Shown piece after piece: positions 18,688-26,913 of a stretch of DNA of 64,000 bases. The position numbers were made by a program, and so were the translations under genes. The notes under the pieces were generated by a model. That model made no database searches and was not told where the DNA came from. It worked only from the letters and a program-made list of their open reading frames with translations. Location: positions 372,001 through 436,000 of the forward strand of contig NZ_JARHUJ010000003.1 in assembly GCF_029223285.1 (NCBI RefSeq), written 5' to 3'. Position 1 is the stretch's first letter; the number at the start of each line of letters is the position of its first letter. The stretch is from Paraflavitalea sp. CAU 1676. Its GTDB lineage: Bacteria > Bacteroidota > Bacteroidia > Chitinophagales > Chitinophagaceae.

Positions 18688-19872
18688 TTATCCCGTAGCG
18701 CTGATGGAAAAGGAGCAGGGCTGCTCCAGCGGCAGGGTTACTTCAAAAGCGGTGTGCTCAACACCCTTCCGCATCACTTCAATATTGCCATGAAGGGCTT
18801 CTACCAGTTTGTGGGTGATGAACAACCCCAAACCATTACCCTCCATATTGATGCCCGTACGCACATGCTGGTACGGATGAAAGTACTTACGTAATTGCTC
18901 GGCCGGAAAACCACCACCATCGTTGATCACCACCAGCTGCCAGCGATCCGTTTCCTGCAGGTGTACGGTGATGACCACTTCACAGCCTGCACGCACAAAC
19001 TTGATGGCATTGTGTACGAGATTATTGGCGATCTGCCGAAGCTTTACCTGGTCGCAATACACCACGGCAGGCATCCCACTATCAACCAGCAACCGGATAT
19101 GCGTATGCTCGGCCCTGGCCGTATACTGGAATTCCTCCACCACCTGCTTCATAAAAGACCTTATCTCCAGGGGTTCCACGATCAGTTCATCTTTCTTGCC
19201 ATGCTCGAGTCGGGAATATTCAAGCAGGTTCGACAATAAGCGGCGATAACCATTGCACCCGCTCTTGATATGGCCGATAAGCTGTTCGGAACTCACTTTC
19301 GCTTTTGCCAGCCGCTCCTTGTTGGCGAGGTAGCCCACCATGCCTTCGATCGGATTGAACCCGCTTTTGATCTCATGCACAAAATCACGGATGAAGTTTT
19401 TCTTTTGATCATTGGCATGCAAGGCCCGCACCATCTGCTGCTCGAGAGATTCCTGGCTGGCCTCCATGTCGGCCACCATACGCTGGCTCATGTAAATAAA
19501 TCCGCCAAAGAACAAGCCGGTCATAGCCATCCAGAACAACATCATGATAGAAGCATAAGTATCCTTACCAAATACAATGGCAAAATAACCACCTACCACA
19601 TACAGCCCTGCAAAAAGCACCCAGGTGGCGGCGCGATGCCGCCGGCTGCGGTTCAACACGATCACCACAGCCATCAATACACTCTCGAGCAAACTACCGG
19701 CAAGGATCACTGGCTTCTGGATCAGGAGATACAACAGCGGGCCTGCAATTACATTGAGGAGAATAATAATGACTGCCAGCAGATTGATGCTTCGGCAGGC
19801 AATTAACTTTCCTGGTGAACCGGCGGCGCCGGCACTCACCAAAGATTCCCAAAAGGTTTTGACTTTTTTCAT
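18688..19872 (-). CDS. Membrane sensor histidine kinase, orphan
   Basis: 394 residues from the ATG at 19872 (MKKVKTFWESL). Four to five transmembrane helices (about residues 30-140) are followed by a short coiled region (ASQESLEQQMVRALHANDQKK). The phosphoacceptor box reads FVHEIKSGFNPIEG, which keeps His-Glu but departs from the common HE(L/I)RTP. The ATPase domain has the N-box NNLVHNAIKF, G1-like NDGGGFP and G2 GNGLGLFITHKLVE. It autophosphorylates and passes phosphate to a response regulator, but none is encoded next to it. No extended extracytoplasmic domain is present, so sensing is likely within the membrane or cytoplasm. It is convergent with the DoxX gene. Confidence 0.88.
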   Translation of the reverse strand: MKKVKTFWESLVSAGAAGSPGKLIACRSINLLAVIIILLNVIAGPLLYLLIQKPVILAGSLLESVLMAVVIVLNRSRRHRAATWVLFAGLYVVGGYFAIVFGKDTYASIMMLFWMAMTGLFFGGFIYMSQRMVADMEASQESLEQQMVRALHANDQKKNFIRDFVHEIKSGFNPIEGMVGYLANKERLAKAKVSSEQLIGHIKSGCNGYRRLLSNLLEYSRLEHGKKDELIVEPLEIRSFMKQVVEEFQYTARAEHTHIRLLVDSGMPAVVYCDQVKLRQIANNLVHNAIKFVRAGCEVVITVHLQETDRWQLVVINDGGGFPAEQLRKYFHPYQHVRTGINMEGNGLGLFITHKLVEALHGNIEVMRKGVEHTAFEVTLPLEQPCSFSISATG

Positions 19873-20417
19873 CAGGCGATACAATGGGATATTTGAGCGA
19901 TTGCTGTTCAGGTAACCATCGGAGTCAACCGAAATGGCAGAACAACTGATTCCTGATACGGCTAATACTGGCAAAAAGGGAAGGTTATGGGCGAGAGGCT
20001 TATCACAAAGTGATACACGAATATAAATAAATAATCAAAACTGCCAAAGTATGGCCCCGCTCTTGCCCGTGAACCCAAACCAGCAACAACCCGCTCCCGC
20101 CTGCTTTCCTGCTTCATACGCACCTAACGGATTGTGGGTTAATCTCCACCTGCCCGCAACAGTACGCAAAACACACGCAAAAAATCATGTAAAACAGGGA
20201 TAGGCACGACGCTGGTTATTTCGTCAATTGCACCCATTAACCTTATCCGCCTTCCGGGCACAAGGAAAACCCTGCCATCTGCCGCCCGATTCATTCCCCC
20301 TGCTTGCGTGTCATTAGAAAACCGGTCAAACGGCCCTTCCGTACGTATCGTGCGGAGGCAAGCCGTATGCCCGCAAACCATGAAAATCAAACATACACAA
20401 ACAGTAAACGAAACAGC
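19873..20417. other. Intergenic region between divergent kinase and KAS III genes
   Basis: About 545 bases without a gene I can support. The reading frame of the KAS III protein stays open upstream to 20304, but those extra residues are basic and unlike the family. No clear TTTG/TAnnTTTG promoter, hairpin or repeat stands out. Confidence 0.5.
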
Positions 20418-21503
20418 ATGAACCAGATCAACCTCGCCATCACGGGCGTATCCTCCTTTGTGGCAGAGCCCATCAGCATCCACCAATGGGCCAGCGATTA
20501 TAAAGTGCCCGACAGGCAGGAGGCAGGTAAATACCTCGACGGCAAAATGGTAGAAAAGATACTCGGCATCAAATCCAAAAGCTGGGCGCCCGATGTATTC
20601 AAAGATCCGCAGATCGTGATCAACACCACCAAAGAAGCCATGAGAAGAGCCAACGTAGAACCGGGCGATATCGATGCCGCCATCATCGTCACCTGCTCCC
20701 CCTTCATGGTCCAGCTCGACCAGGATGCATTCCTGTTATACAAAGAGATCGGACTAAAAGATCACATCGTGCCGGTATTGCTCGGCGCCGGTTGCGCAGG
20801 GTTTGCCCGCGCCATGGCGCTCGCCGCACAAATGAATGCCAGAACGACCCTGCTGATCTCGTATAGCCTCAGCAGTTTGTACACACAAACAGCAGTATAC
20901 AAAAACAACGTGCAGAACCCTTATGGCAAATCACTGTGGATGTCGGCAGCCCTCTTCTCGGATGGGGTATCTGCCGTGGTGCTGAAGCGCACTGAAGCCG
21001 CCACAGGATTCTCTTTCTACTCCAGAGATTCCATCAAGTTCGGAGAGGAAGCCGGTTTCGACGACCCGCTGATACATTATACCGGCAGCGGCGCCTGGGC
21101 GCCTCCCGGCACCGAGGAATGCGAAGCATTATCCTGCTTTGCCATGTCGGGACCCAAGATAAAAGAATATTATATCAAGGGAATGACGCTTAATCACGAA
21201 CAGCTACAGGCCATAGAACCCGGTTACCTCGGCCGTGTAAAGAAAATATATACCCACCAGGCAAGCCCCATGCTCACCAATGCATTCCTTGAAACCCTCA
21301 TCAAAGACCATGGCATCAGCCGCGATAAAATGGGCATCAATGTAGTGAAGTATGGTAACCTGGTAAGTACGAGCACCATCAAATTGCTCGACGACGACCT
21401 GCAATCGGGCATATTGCAATCGGGAGATAGTATCTGTATATCGGTAGTAGGCGCAGGGCCCGAAAGAGGAGCGTTCATCATACCGGTAGTGCCGGCAGCT
21501 TAA
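20418..21503 (+). CDS. 3-oxoacyl-ACP synthase III-like condensing enzyme (KAS III), orphan
   Basis: 361 residues from the ATG at 20418 (MNQINLAITGV). Thiolase-fold condensing enzyme with the full KAS III triad: Cys126 (LLGAGCAGFARAMALAA), His280 (KKIYTHQASPML) and Asn314 (KYGNLVSTST), plus the closing GDSICISVVGAGPERGAFI typical of the family. It would join an acyl-CoA or acyl-ACP to malonyl-ACP. It lacks the fatty-acid gene neighbourhood (plsX, rpmF) usual for FabH, and the GAGCAGF active-site sequence and long insert before Asn depart from FabH, so a specialised lipid or secondary-metabolite role is more likely than housekeeping. It is flanked by a strong terminator. Confidence 0.82.
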   Translation: MNQINLAITGVSSFVAEPISIHQWASDYKVPDRQEAGKYLDGKMVEKILGIKSKSWAPDVFKDPQIVINTTKEAMRRANVEPGDIDAAIIVTCSPFMVQLDQDAFLLYKEIGLKDHIVPVLLGAGCAGFARAMALAAQMNARTTLLISYSLSSLYTQTAVYKNNVQNPYGKSLWMSAALFSDGVSAVVLKRTEAATGFSFYSRDSIKFGEEAGFDDPLIHYTGSGAWAPPGTEECEALSCFAMSGPKIKEYYIKGMTLNHEQLQAIEPGYLGRVKKIYTHQASPMLTNAFLETLIKDHGISRDKMGINVVKYGNLVSTSTIKLLDDDLQSGILQSGDSICISVVGAGPERGAFIIPVVPAA

Positions 21504-21510
21504 AAAATTC

Positions 21511-21549
21511 CATACTGAACGGGCTGGCAGATCATGTCCGTTCAGTATG
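21511..21549. terminator. Bidirectional terminator between KAS III and folP
   Basis: CATACTGAACGG (21511-21522) and CCGTTCAGTATG (21538-21549), a perfect 12-bp stem with a 15-base loop, flanked by A-rich sequence on the left and T-rich on the right, between convergent stops. Confidence 0.8.
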
Positions 21550-21559
21550 TCTTATCATA

Positions 21560-22387
21560 TCAGGCCCCCTGGTAAGCCTGCCACAACTTCACCGCTTCCA
21601 CCGCTTCCCGCACATCATGCACCCTCAGCATATGGGCGCCTTTCAGTAAGCTGATCGTATTGATCACCGTAGTACCATTTAAAGCCTCATCAGCGGTAAC
21701 ACCCAGTGTTTTCCAGATGGTACGTTTACGCGAAAGCCCCACCAGCACAGGCCGCTCCAGCACATTCAACACCTCCAACTGTTTTAGAAGCGCCAGGTTC
21801 TGCACACTGTTTTTGCCAAAGCCAAAACCCGGATCCAGGATAATGTCCTTGATACCCGCCTTACGGCACAACGCTACCTGGTGTATGAACCAATCGAGCA
21901 CCTCAAGCCCGATATGCTCATAAACGAACTCCTCGCGCAAGGTATCGAGCGTACCCTTCATATGCATCAGCACATAGGGAACCTGCAGTTTCGCCACCGT
22001 ATCGATCATCGCGGCATCGATACTGCCGGCACTCACATCATTCACGATAGAAGCACCAGCAGCCACCGCCTCGGCCGCTACACGCGCCTGGAAGGTATCG
22101 ATAGAAATAGGGATATCGGGAAACCTGGCATGAATGGCCGCAATGGCACCCGTTACCCGCGCCAGCTCCACCTCAACAGGCACCCGCTCACTGCCGGGCC
22201 GCGTACTCTGACCGCCAATATCCAGGATGTCCGCGCCATCATCGATCATACGCTCAGCCTGCCGCAATACATCCTCATCGCCAACACGGCTGCCGGCATA
22301 GAAAGAATCGGGTGTCACATTCAGGATACCCATCACCAGCGGTTTATCCACGACCAGCAAACGGCCTTTGCAATTCAGTGTAAACAT
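21560..22387 (-). CDS. folP: Dihydropteroate synthase
   Basis: 275 residues, TIM-barrel enzyme joining p-aminobenzoate to hydroxymethyl-dihydropterin diphosphate in folate synthesis, and the target of sulfonamides. Signatures: LVMGILNVTPDSF (residues 17-29), DIGGQSTRPGSERVP, ISIDTFQARVAAEAVAAGA, INDVS-like IVNDVSAG, and LDPGFGFGK. The LVGLSRKRTIW segment supplies the phosphate/pterin-binding Arg/Lys. Length is normal, and the start is fixed by the family. It is divergent from the DUF1599 gene over 74 bases; these two are often neighbours in Bacteroidota as far as I recall. No sign of a sul-type resistance insertion after the conserved SRK. Confidence 0.95.
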   Translation of the reverse strand: MFTLNCKGRLLVVDKPLVMGILNVTPDSFYAGSRVGDEDVLRQAERMIDDGADILDIGGQSTRPGSERVPVEVELARVTGAIAAIHARFPDIPISIDTFQARVAAEAVAAGASIVNDVSAGSIDAAMIDTVAKLQVPYVLMHMKGTLDTLREEFVYEHIGLEVLDWFIHQVALCRKAGIKDIILDPGFGFGKNSVQNLALLKQLEVLNVLERPVLVGLSRKRTIWKTLGVTADEALNGTTVINTISLLKGAHMLRVHDVREAVEAVKLWQAYQGA

Positions 22388-22461
22388 TTAATCTTTGTTC
22401 GCTATTTTTGACGCCTTAAAGATAACAAGAAGCAGCATACAAGCCTCTGGCAAAGCGCATT

Positions 22462-23013
22462 ATGAGCAATACCATACAACAATACGACGCGGCAATACAA
22501 TCCTGCAGGGATATCTTCCTCAAAAAAACCAAAGATTACGGAACATCTTGGCGGGTATTGAGGCCCATCTCCATCGTGGACCAGATCTTCATCAAGGCCC
22601 AGCGCATCCGCACTATCCAGGAAAAAAAGACACAGAAGATAGGAGACGATATCGCCGGCGAATTCAAAGGCATGGTCAATTATGGCGTCATTGGGTTAAT
22701 ACAGCTCGAATTGCAGAAAAGCACGGCGGAAGACCTGCCGGTGGCAGAAGTAGAAAGATTGTATTCGGAGAAGATCGCTTTTACCAAAGCAACGATGCTC
22801 GATAAGAACCACGACTACGGAGAAGCCTGGCGCGAAATGAGCCAGGAAAGCTTTGCCGACCTCATCCTGGTAAAACTGTTGCGCATCCGCCAGATACTGG
22901 CCAACGACGGCAAAACCCTCATCAGCGAGGGAATCGATGCCAACTATGTTGACATCATCAACTATTCCGTATTCGCCCTCATACTTATCGAAGAAGGAAA
23001 ACACAAGGGATAA
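22462..23013 (+). CDS. DUF1599 protein with internal duplication
   Basis: 183 residues, soluble, matching the DUF1599 family whose biochemical role is not established (related to nucleotide-modification-associated domains). The two halves repeat each other: residues ~20-82 (KKTKDYGTSWRV ... IKAQRIRTIQ ... GMVNYGVIGLIQLE) and ~113-178 (DKNHDYGEAWRE ... VKLLRIRQIL ... DIINYSVFALILIE). The DYG-x-x-W-R, (K/V)-x-x-RIR and (V/I)-(I/N)NY motifs recur at matching spacing, suggesting a pseudo-dimer of an all-alpha fold. A TATTTTTG -7-like box lies upstream at 22403-22410. Confidence 0.88.
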   Translation: MSNTIQQYDAAIQSCRDIFLKKTKDYGTSWRVLRPISIVDQIFIKAQRIRTIQEKKTQKIGDDIAGEFKGMVNYGVIGLIQLELQKSTAEDLPVAEVERLYSEKIAFTKATMLDKNHDYGEAWREMSQESFADLILVKLLRIRQILANDGKTLISEGIDANYVDIINYSVFALILIEEGKHKG

Positions 23014-23034
23014 AGCGGTCAACCATCACGATAC

Positions 23035-23781
23035 TTACAATTTGAGAGCTGTAATCACCAGCTCTTTTTTATTGCGTGAAACCGGCACCTGGTGCCCGTT
23101 GTCGAGCAACAGGTAGCCGCCATCTTCCTTAACCCAACTCTTCACAAAACGCCGGTTCACGAGGTGCGATTGATGACACCGGAAGAACCCGTAATCCCGC
23201 AGCAACTCTTCATATTCAAAGATGGGACGCGAAGAGGTGAGCTTTTCCCCGTCGGAGAGAAAGATAGCAGTATAGTTGTTCGATGATTCACACCGTACGA
23301 TCTCGGCCGTACGGATAAAACGGGTTTCCCGCAAGGTGGTAATGGCAATACGATGCTCTTCTTTACCGGCCTGCAGCAATTGCAGCAGGTTCTCCAGCTG
23401 CAGGTTCTTTTGCTTGTCCCGCACCCGCACCCAGACCCGGCCAACCGCCGCCTGTAGCTCATCGATGTTGACGGGCTTCAGCAAGTAATCGACCGCCGCA
23501 AAACGCACAGCCTGCACCGCATACTGATCATAAGCCGTTACAAAGATCACCTCGCATACCTGCGCGGGCAGTTCCTTCAACAGATCGAAGCCGCTTTTCC
23601 CCGGCATTTGAATGTCGAGGAAAAGCAGGTCGGGCCGGTGTTGCAGCAAAAGCTGTTTGCCGTCTGTCGCATTGAGCGCCGTGTCCACTACCTCCACGCC
23701 CGCACAATAGGTCTTCAGCAATTGTTCCAGGTTGATCAGGTTGTTCTTCTCATCGTCGATCAAAATAGCCTTCAGGTTCAT
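23035..23781 (-). CDS. LytTR-family response regulator
   Basis: 248 residues. The receiver domain (1-115) has the acidic pair Asp9/Asp10, phosphoacceptor Asp56 in LFLDIQMPG, Thr82 and Lys102 (LLKPVN). The LytTR DNA-binding domain (about 145-245) includes EIVRCESSNNYTAIFL, FFRCHQSHLVNRRFV and the closing VPVSRNKKELV. It is the third gene of a minus-strand operon and overlaps the kinase by four bases, so this is a matched LytS/LytR-type pair. Regulated genes are unknown; the co-transcribed transglutaminase-like protein is the obvious candidate to be in the same circuit. Confidence 0.94.
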   Translation of the reverse strand: MNLKAILIDDEKNNLINLEQLLKTYCAGVEVVDTALNATDGKQLLLQHRPDLLFLDIQMPGKSGFDLLKELPAQVCEVIFVTAYDQYAVQAVRFAAVDYLLKPVNIDELQAAVGRVWVRVRDKQKNLQLENLLQLLQAGKEEHRIAITTLRETRFIRTAEIVRCESSNNYTAIFLSDGEKLTSSRPIFEYEELLRDYGFFRCHQSHLVNRRFVKSWVKEDGGYLLLDNGHQVPVSRNKKELVITALKL

Positions 23782-25466
23782 GCCAGCCAGTTTTTAAAAA
23801 GGATTGTTACCGTAGAGCCCGGTTGGGCCACACCGTTTATAGACAACACGATCTGCTCACTGCCGGCCATCTCATTGAAAAGCCGTATCCGGTCGCGCGT
23901 AAGCTTCAAACCAAAGCCATTGACCGGCTGTTGCGCATCGAAACCGGCACCGTTGTCGGTGATGCGGATCGTCAGGTCTCTGCCCTGCGATAGCACATCG
24001 ATACGCACCTTGCCTTTATCCCCTAAGTTGGAAATACCATGCTTCACCGCATTCTCCACCAGGGGCTGCAGCAGGAGGGAAGGTACGTCAACGTTCGCAA
24101 GCGGGAAATCGGGATCCCAATGAATAGCATATTCAAAATTAAAGCGCAGCTTTTCCAGCCTCAGGTATGTATCGATCGTTTGTAATTCCCGCTGCAGGGG
24201 GATCAGTGGTCGTTCACTATCCGCCAGCGATTGCCGCACCAGGCTGCCAAAATCGGCCAGGTATTGATTGGCCCCTTTGATATCGTTGTTGTTGATGAGC
24301 CCCTGGATAGAGGAGAGGGCATTGAAAGTAAAATGAGGGTTCAGTTGCGCATACACCGACTTCAAACCCTGCTCGGCCCGTTCTTTTTTCTCCTGCTCGG
24401 CAAGGGTGCGCCGGCGTTGCCGGCGCAATGTAAATCCAAGAACAATGAACCCCATAAAGGCCAGCAACAACAAAGCGCCGATGGCCTTGAACCACCAGGT
24501 CTGGTACCAGGCAGCCTGTACCCTGAAAGGGAAGGCCAGCACCAGGTCGGGCAGTCTTTTATAGCGCACTTCCAGCACCTGGTCGCCAGGTTCTGGATGT
24601 TCGATCCAGATATAGCTGTTGGGCGCTTTGTTGCCTGTCCAATTTATAACCGTCCGGCCATTGCGGAGAAGGCGGTATTCAAAAACATTCTTTTTATACA
24701 CCATGGCGCGCAACTGGAAAATAAGGCCGCTTTCATTGGGCGGCACGATCCACTGATTAGGCGTCCGGGCCGCCGTATCCAGTTTTTCCCCTTCCGAAGG
24801 CCCCATCAGCGTCGACAATAAACTTTCGCCCATCGGATTGTCAGACGAATGGCTCAGCATCATCGCAGTGTATTGATTTACGGTATAAACACCGCTGAGC
24901 AGGGGCCTGGCAGCCACCCACCGCACTACCGAAGTAATGAATGGCGCCGCTGCCCCCTTGCGCCTTAATTCTACCGATAGATAGTTACCAAATTGGGTAG
25001 AAAAACCTCCCAGGACCCCAAACTTGGCGCGGAAGAAATTCAATTGAAAGTTGGCCTCCACGAATGTCGTTACCTCGCCCCAGGGCTTGATCACTTTGGT
25101 ACCATTTTCCACCACCCGGAACTCATACAAAGCTGCATTATTACTGAAGATGCCCGGCGCCAGGAAATATACATCCCCGGAGTCGTAAGTATACAATTGC
25201 TGCCCGCTGGTGGTCAATTGCGATCGAAAACGATAATCGCTGAAAGAAACATCAAAGGGCGTATTGCCCGTATGGCGGCTGATGCCATAATTAGGAAGCG
25301 CACTGATAATAACCGGCACCGAATCGGATCCGTCACCGAGGTAAGTAGTAGAGTAATTATCCCAGGCCGGTTCGCCGGAGTCGGAAGCACTGAATTTGAA
25401 ACCAACCTGCGCCGGAGTCATTAACCAGCTGCAGAATAATACTATAAGGAGGATGATCTTTTTCAT
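23778..25466 (-). CDS. LytS-type sensor histidine kinase with periplasmic domain
   Basis: 562 residues. A signal peptide/first helix is followed by about 310 periplasmic residues without recognisable propeller repeats, ending in a Y_Y_Y-like beta module (VLEVRYKRLPD ... FPFRVQAAWYQTWWFK). One transmembrane helix (AIGALLLLAFMGFIVLGFTL) leads to a short linker and the His_kinase domain with phosphoacceptor motif LNPHFTFNALSSIQ. The ATPase has LLLQPLVENAVKHGI, ITDNGAGF and GFGLKLTRDRIRLF. This is the layout of Bacteroidota one-TM sensors but with a shorter sensory part than hybrid sensors of glycan loci. It overlaps both neighbours by four bases. Confidence 0.92.
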   Translation of the reverse strand: MKKIILLIVLFCSWLMTPAQVGFKFSASDSGEPAWDNYSTTYLGDGSDSVPVIISALPNYGISRHTGNTPFDVSFSDYRFRSQLTTSGQQLYTYDSGDVYFLAPGIFSNNAALYEFRVVENGTKVIKPWGEVTTFVEANFQLNFFRAKFGVLGGFSTQFGNYLSVELRRKGAAAPFITSVVRWVAARPLLSGVYTVNQYTAMMLSHSSDNPMGESLLSTLMGPSEGEKLDTAARTPNQWIVPPNESGLIFQLRAMVYKKNVFEYRLLRNGRTVINWTGNKAPNSYIWIEHPEPGDQVLEVRYKRLPDLVLAFPFRVQAAWYQTWWFKAIGALLLLAFMGFIVLGFTLRRQRRRTLAEQEKKERAEQGLKSVYAQLNPHFTFNALSSIQGLINNNDIKGANQYLADFGSLVRQSLADSERPLIPLQRELQTIDTYLRLEKLRFNFEYAIHWDPDFPLANVDVPSLLLQPLVENAVKHGISNLGDKGKVRIDVLSQGRDLTIRITDNGAGFDAQQPVNGFGLKLTRDRIRLFNEMAGSEQIVLSINGVAQPGSTVTILFKNWLA

Positions 25467-26716
25467 AGCGGTTTTTGCCAGAATAGGGCGGGGTTATTCG
25501 TGTTATAAAATTGGTACGTGGTGCCGCTGGGCGCCTTGGTGTTGGATCGGCTATCCGGTTTTTGTTTGAAGTAATCCAGCGGCATTAATTGGATGTACTG
25601 AATGGTTTTGCCAGCGGCAGGGCGTTCCATATCATACGCACTATTCACCGGGCACTGCAGCATGTAAAGGTTCTTCGCCATGTACTGGTATAGGTATTGT
25701 TCTTTGGTGGCCGACACCCGGTGGTTCCAGTTGGCCGTCGGATTCAGGATCAGCGGCCTGCCGGCAATCAATCGCTCCCGCACTTCATCGATGCCCAGCA
25801 ACACTCCTTGTTCATTCATCACATAAGCATCCTGCGTAGGATCGGTCCATACCCATTTCTGCAGCGAAGGCACCCATACTACATTGATGACATGGCAATC
25901 GGGATCGACACCCAAACTGTCCTTCGGCAGGCAGGTCACCAGGCGCGACGCAAAACCCATCGACAGGTAACATTCGTTCAGCACGGTTGCAAGGCCCCTG
26001 CAATTTAAGCCCCGGCCTTCTTTCCGGCAAACACCGATCAGGTCCATCGCATTCTTCACAGGCGGGTTCTCGTGATTACCATCGTGCGGAATGAGTTCGT
26101 GCACCCAGTGCAACAAGTTCAGCACCTTCGAAACATCGCTACCCGCCCCGGCGATAGAGTCGAGGCGAAAACCCTTCCGCAAAGCTACCAACTGGCTATC
26201 GCTCGCCGGCTGAAAGGTAAAAGCAGGTAGTGGCCGCTGATCATGAAGATCGTAAGCCGCTCCACGTCGGAGAATGTACAGATAGTCGCCCGTTGCCCGC
26301 AAAGGCTGCAGCAATTGTGCAAACCGCGGTTCCTTGCGCAGTACGTCGAGGTCAGCATCTTTCATCATATGCGAATAATTCACATACCCTGCCCGGATGG
26401 CCTGCTCCAGTTGATCCAGGGCCGGCTTTTTTTGCCCCAGCAAAGCGTAAGCGCAACTTAAATTATAGTGGCCATTGGCCAGATGTTGTTTGTACGCGCG
26501 CCGCGAAACGTCGGGCTGCGAAGCATACCGTGTAATAAAACTGTCCAGTACACGATGATACCGGTTCACATCACGCTGTTCGTACAATTGCACAAACAGT
26601 TTTTGCTGTTGTCCGGCATAAACGGCAAATTCTCCCTGCCCGGGCTCCTGCGCTTTCAGGGCTGGGCCGGCGATCAAACATAAGAGCAGCCAGATAATGA
26701 TCCTTTTACATATCAT
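25463..26716 (-). CDS. Exported transglutaminase-like protein with TPR-like N-terminus
   Basis: 417 residues with a signal peptide (IIIWLLLCLIAGPALKAQ). Residues ~60-135 contain helical TPR-like sequence (HYNLSCAYALLGQKKPALDQLEQAI). The transglutaminase-like core keeps the Cys-His-Asp triad: Cys in EGRGLNCRGLATVLNE, His in DPDCHVINVVW, Asp in WVWTDPTQDAYV. Such domains work as proteases, transamidases or peptide-N-glycanases; the precise activity here cannot be told. The start codon of the sensor kinase overlaps its stop by four bases, so it leads a three-gene signalling operon. It might prepare or destroy the ligand of the sensor (inference). Confidence 0.85.
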   Translation of the reverse strand: MICKRIIIWLLLCLIAGPALKAQEPGQGEFAVYAGQQQKLFVQLYEQRDVNRYHRVLDSFITRYASQPDVSRRAYKQHLANGHYNLSCAYALLGQKKPALDQLEQAIRAGYVNYSHMMKDADLDVLRKEPRFAQLLQPLRATGDYLYILRRGAAYDLHDQRPLPAFTFQPASDSQLVALRKGFRLDSIAGAGSDVSKVLNLLHWVHELIPHDGNHENPPVKNAMDLIGVCRKEGRGLNCRGLATVLNECYLSMGFASRLVTCLPKDSLGVDPDCHVINVVWVPSLQKWVWTDPTQDAYVMNEQGVLLGIDEVRERLIAGRPLILNPTANWNHRVSATKEQYLYQYMAKNLYMLQCPVNSAYDMERPAAGKTIQYIQLMPLDYFKQKPDSRSNTKAPSGTTYQFYNTNNPALFWQKPL

Positions 26717-26913
26717 ATGCGTTGGGGTTTGGTGAAGGAATAATTCATTGACCCCTGCAAATTGTTCAATTTAAAAAGGCGCGGGGAACCCGTTGTGAAT
26801 AGGGTAGGCGCCATTGTGAATCATGACGCCCCCTTTTTGAATTACCCATTTGGCAGCCCGCAAATTATCCCGTAACCCTTATCTTGCAGTCCTTACAAGT
26901 CATCTGCTCTATT

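Noticed and set aside
20139-20486. 115-codon minus-strand frame upstream of the KAS III gene
   Set aside because: Overlaps the KAS III start, no RBS or family pattern.
26849-26886. Promoter-like TTTG ... TATCTTG before the BT_3928-type gene
   Set aside because: The spacer of 27 bases is too long for the consensus 19-21, so no promoter is called.
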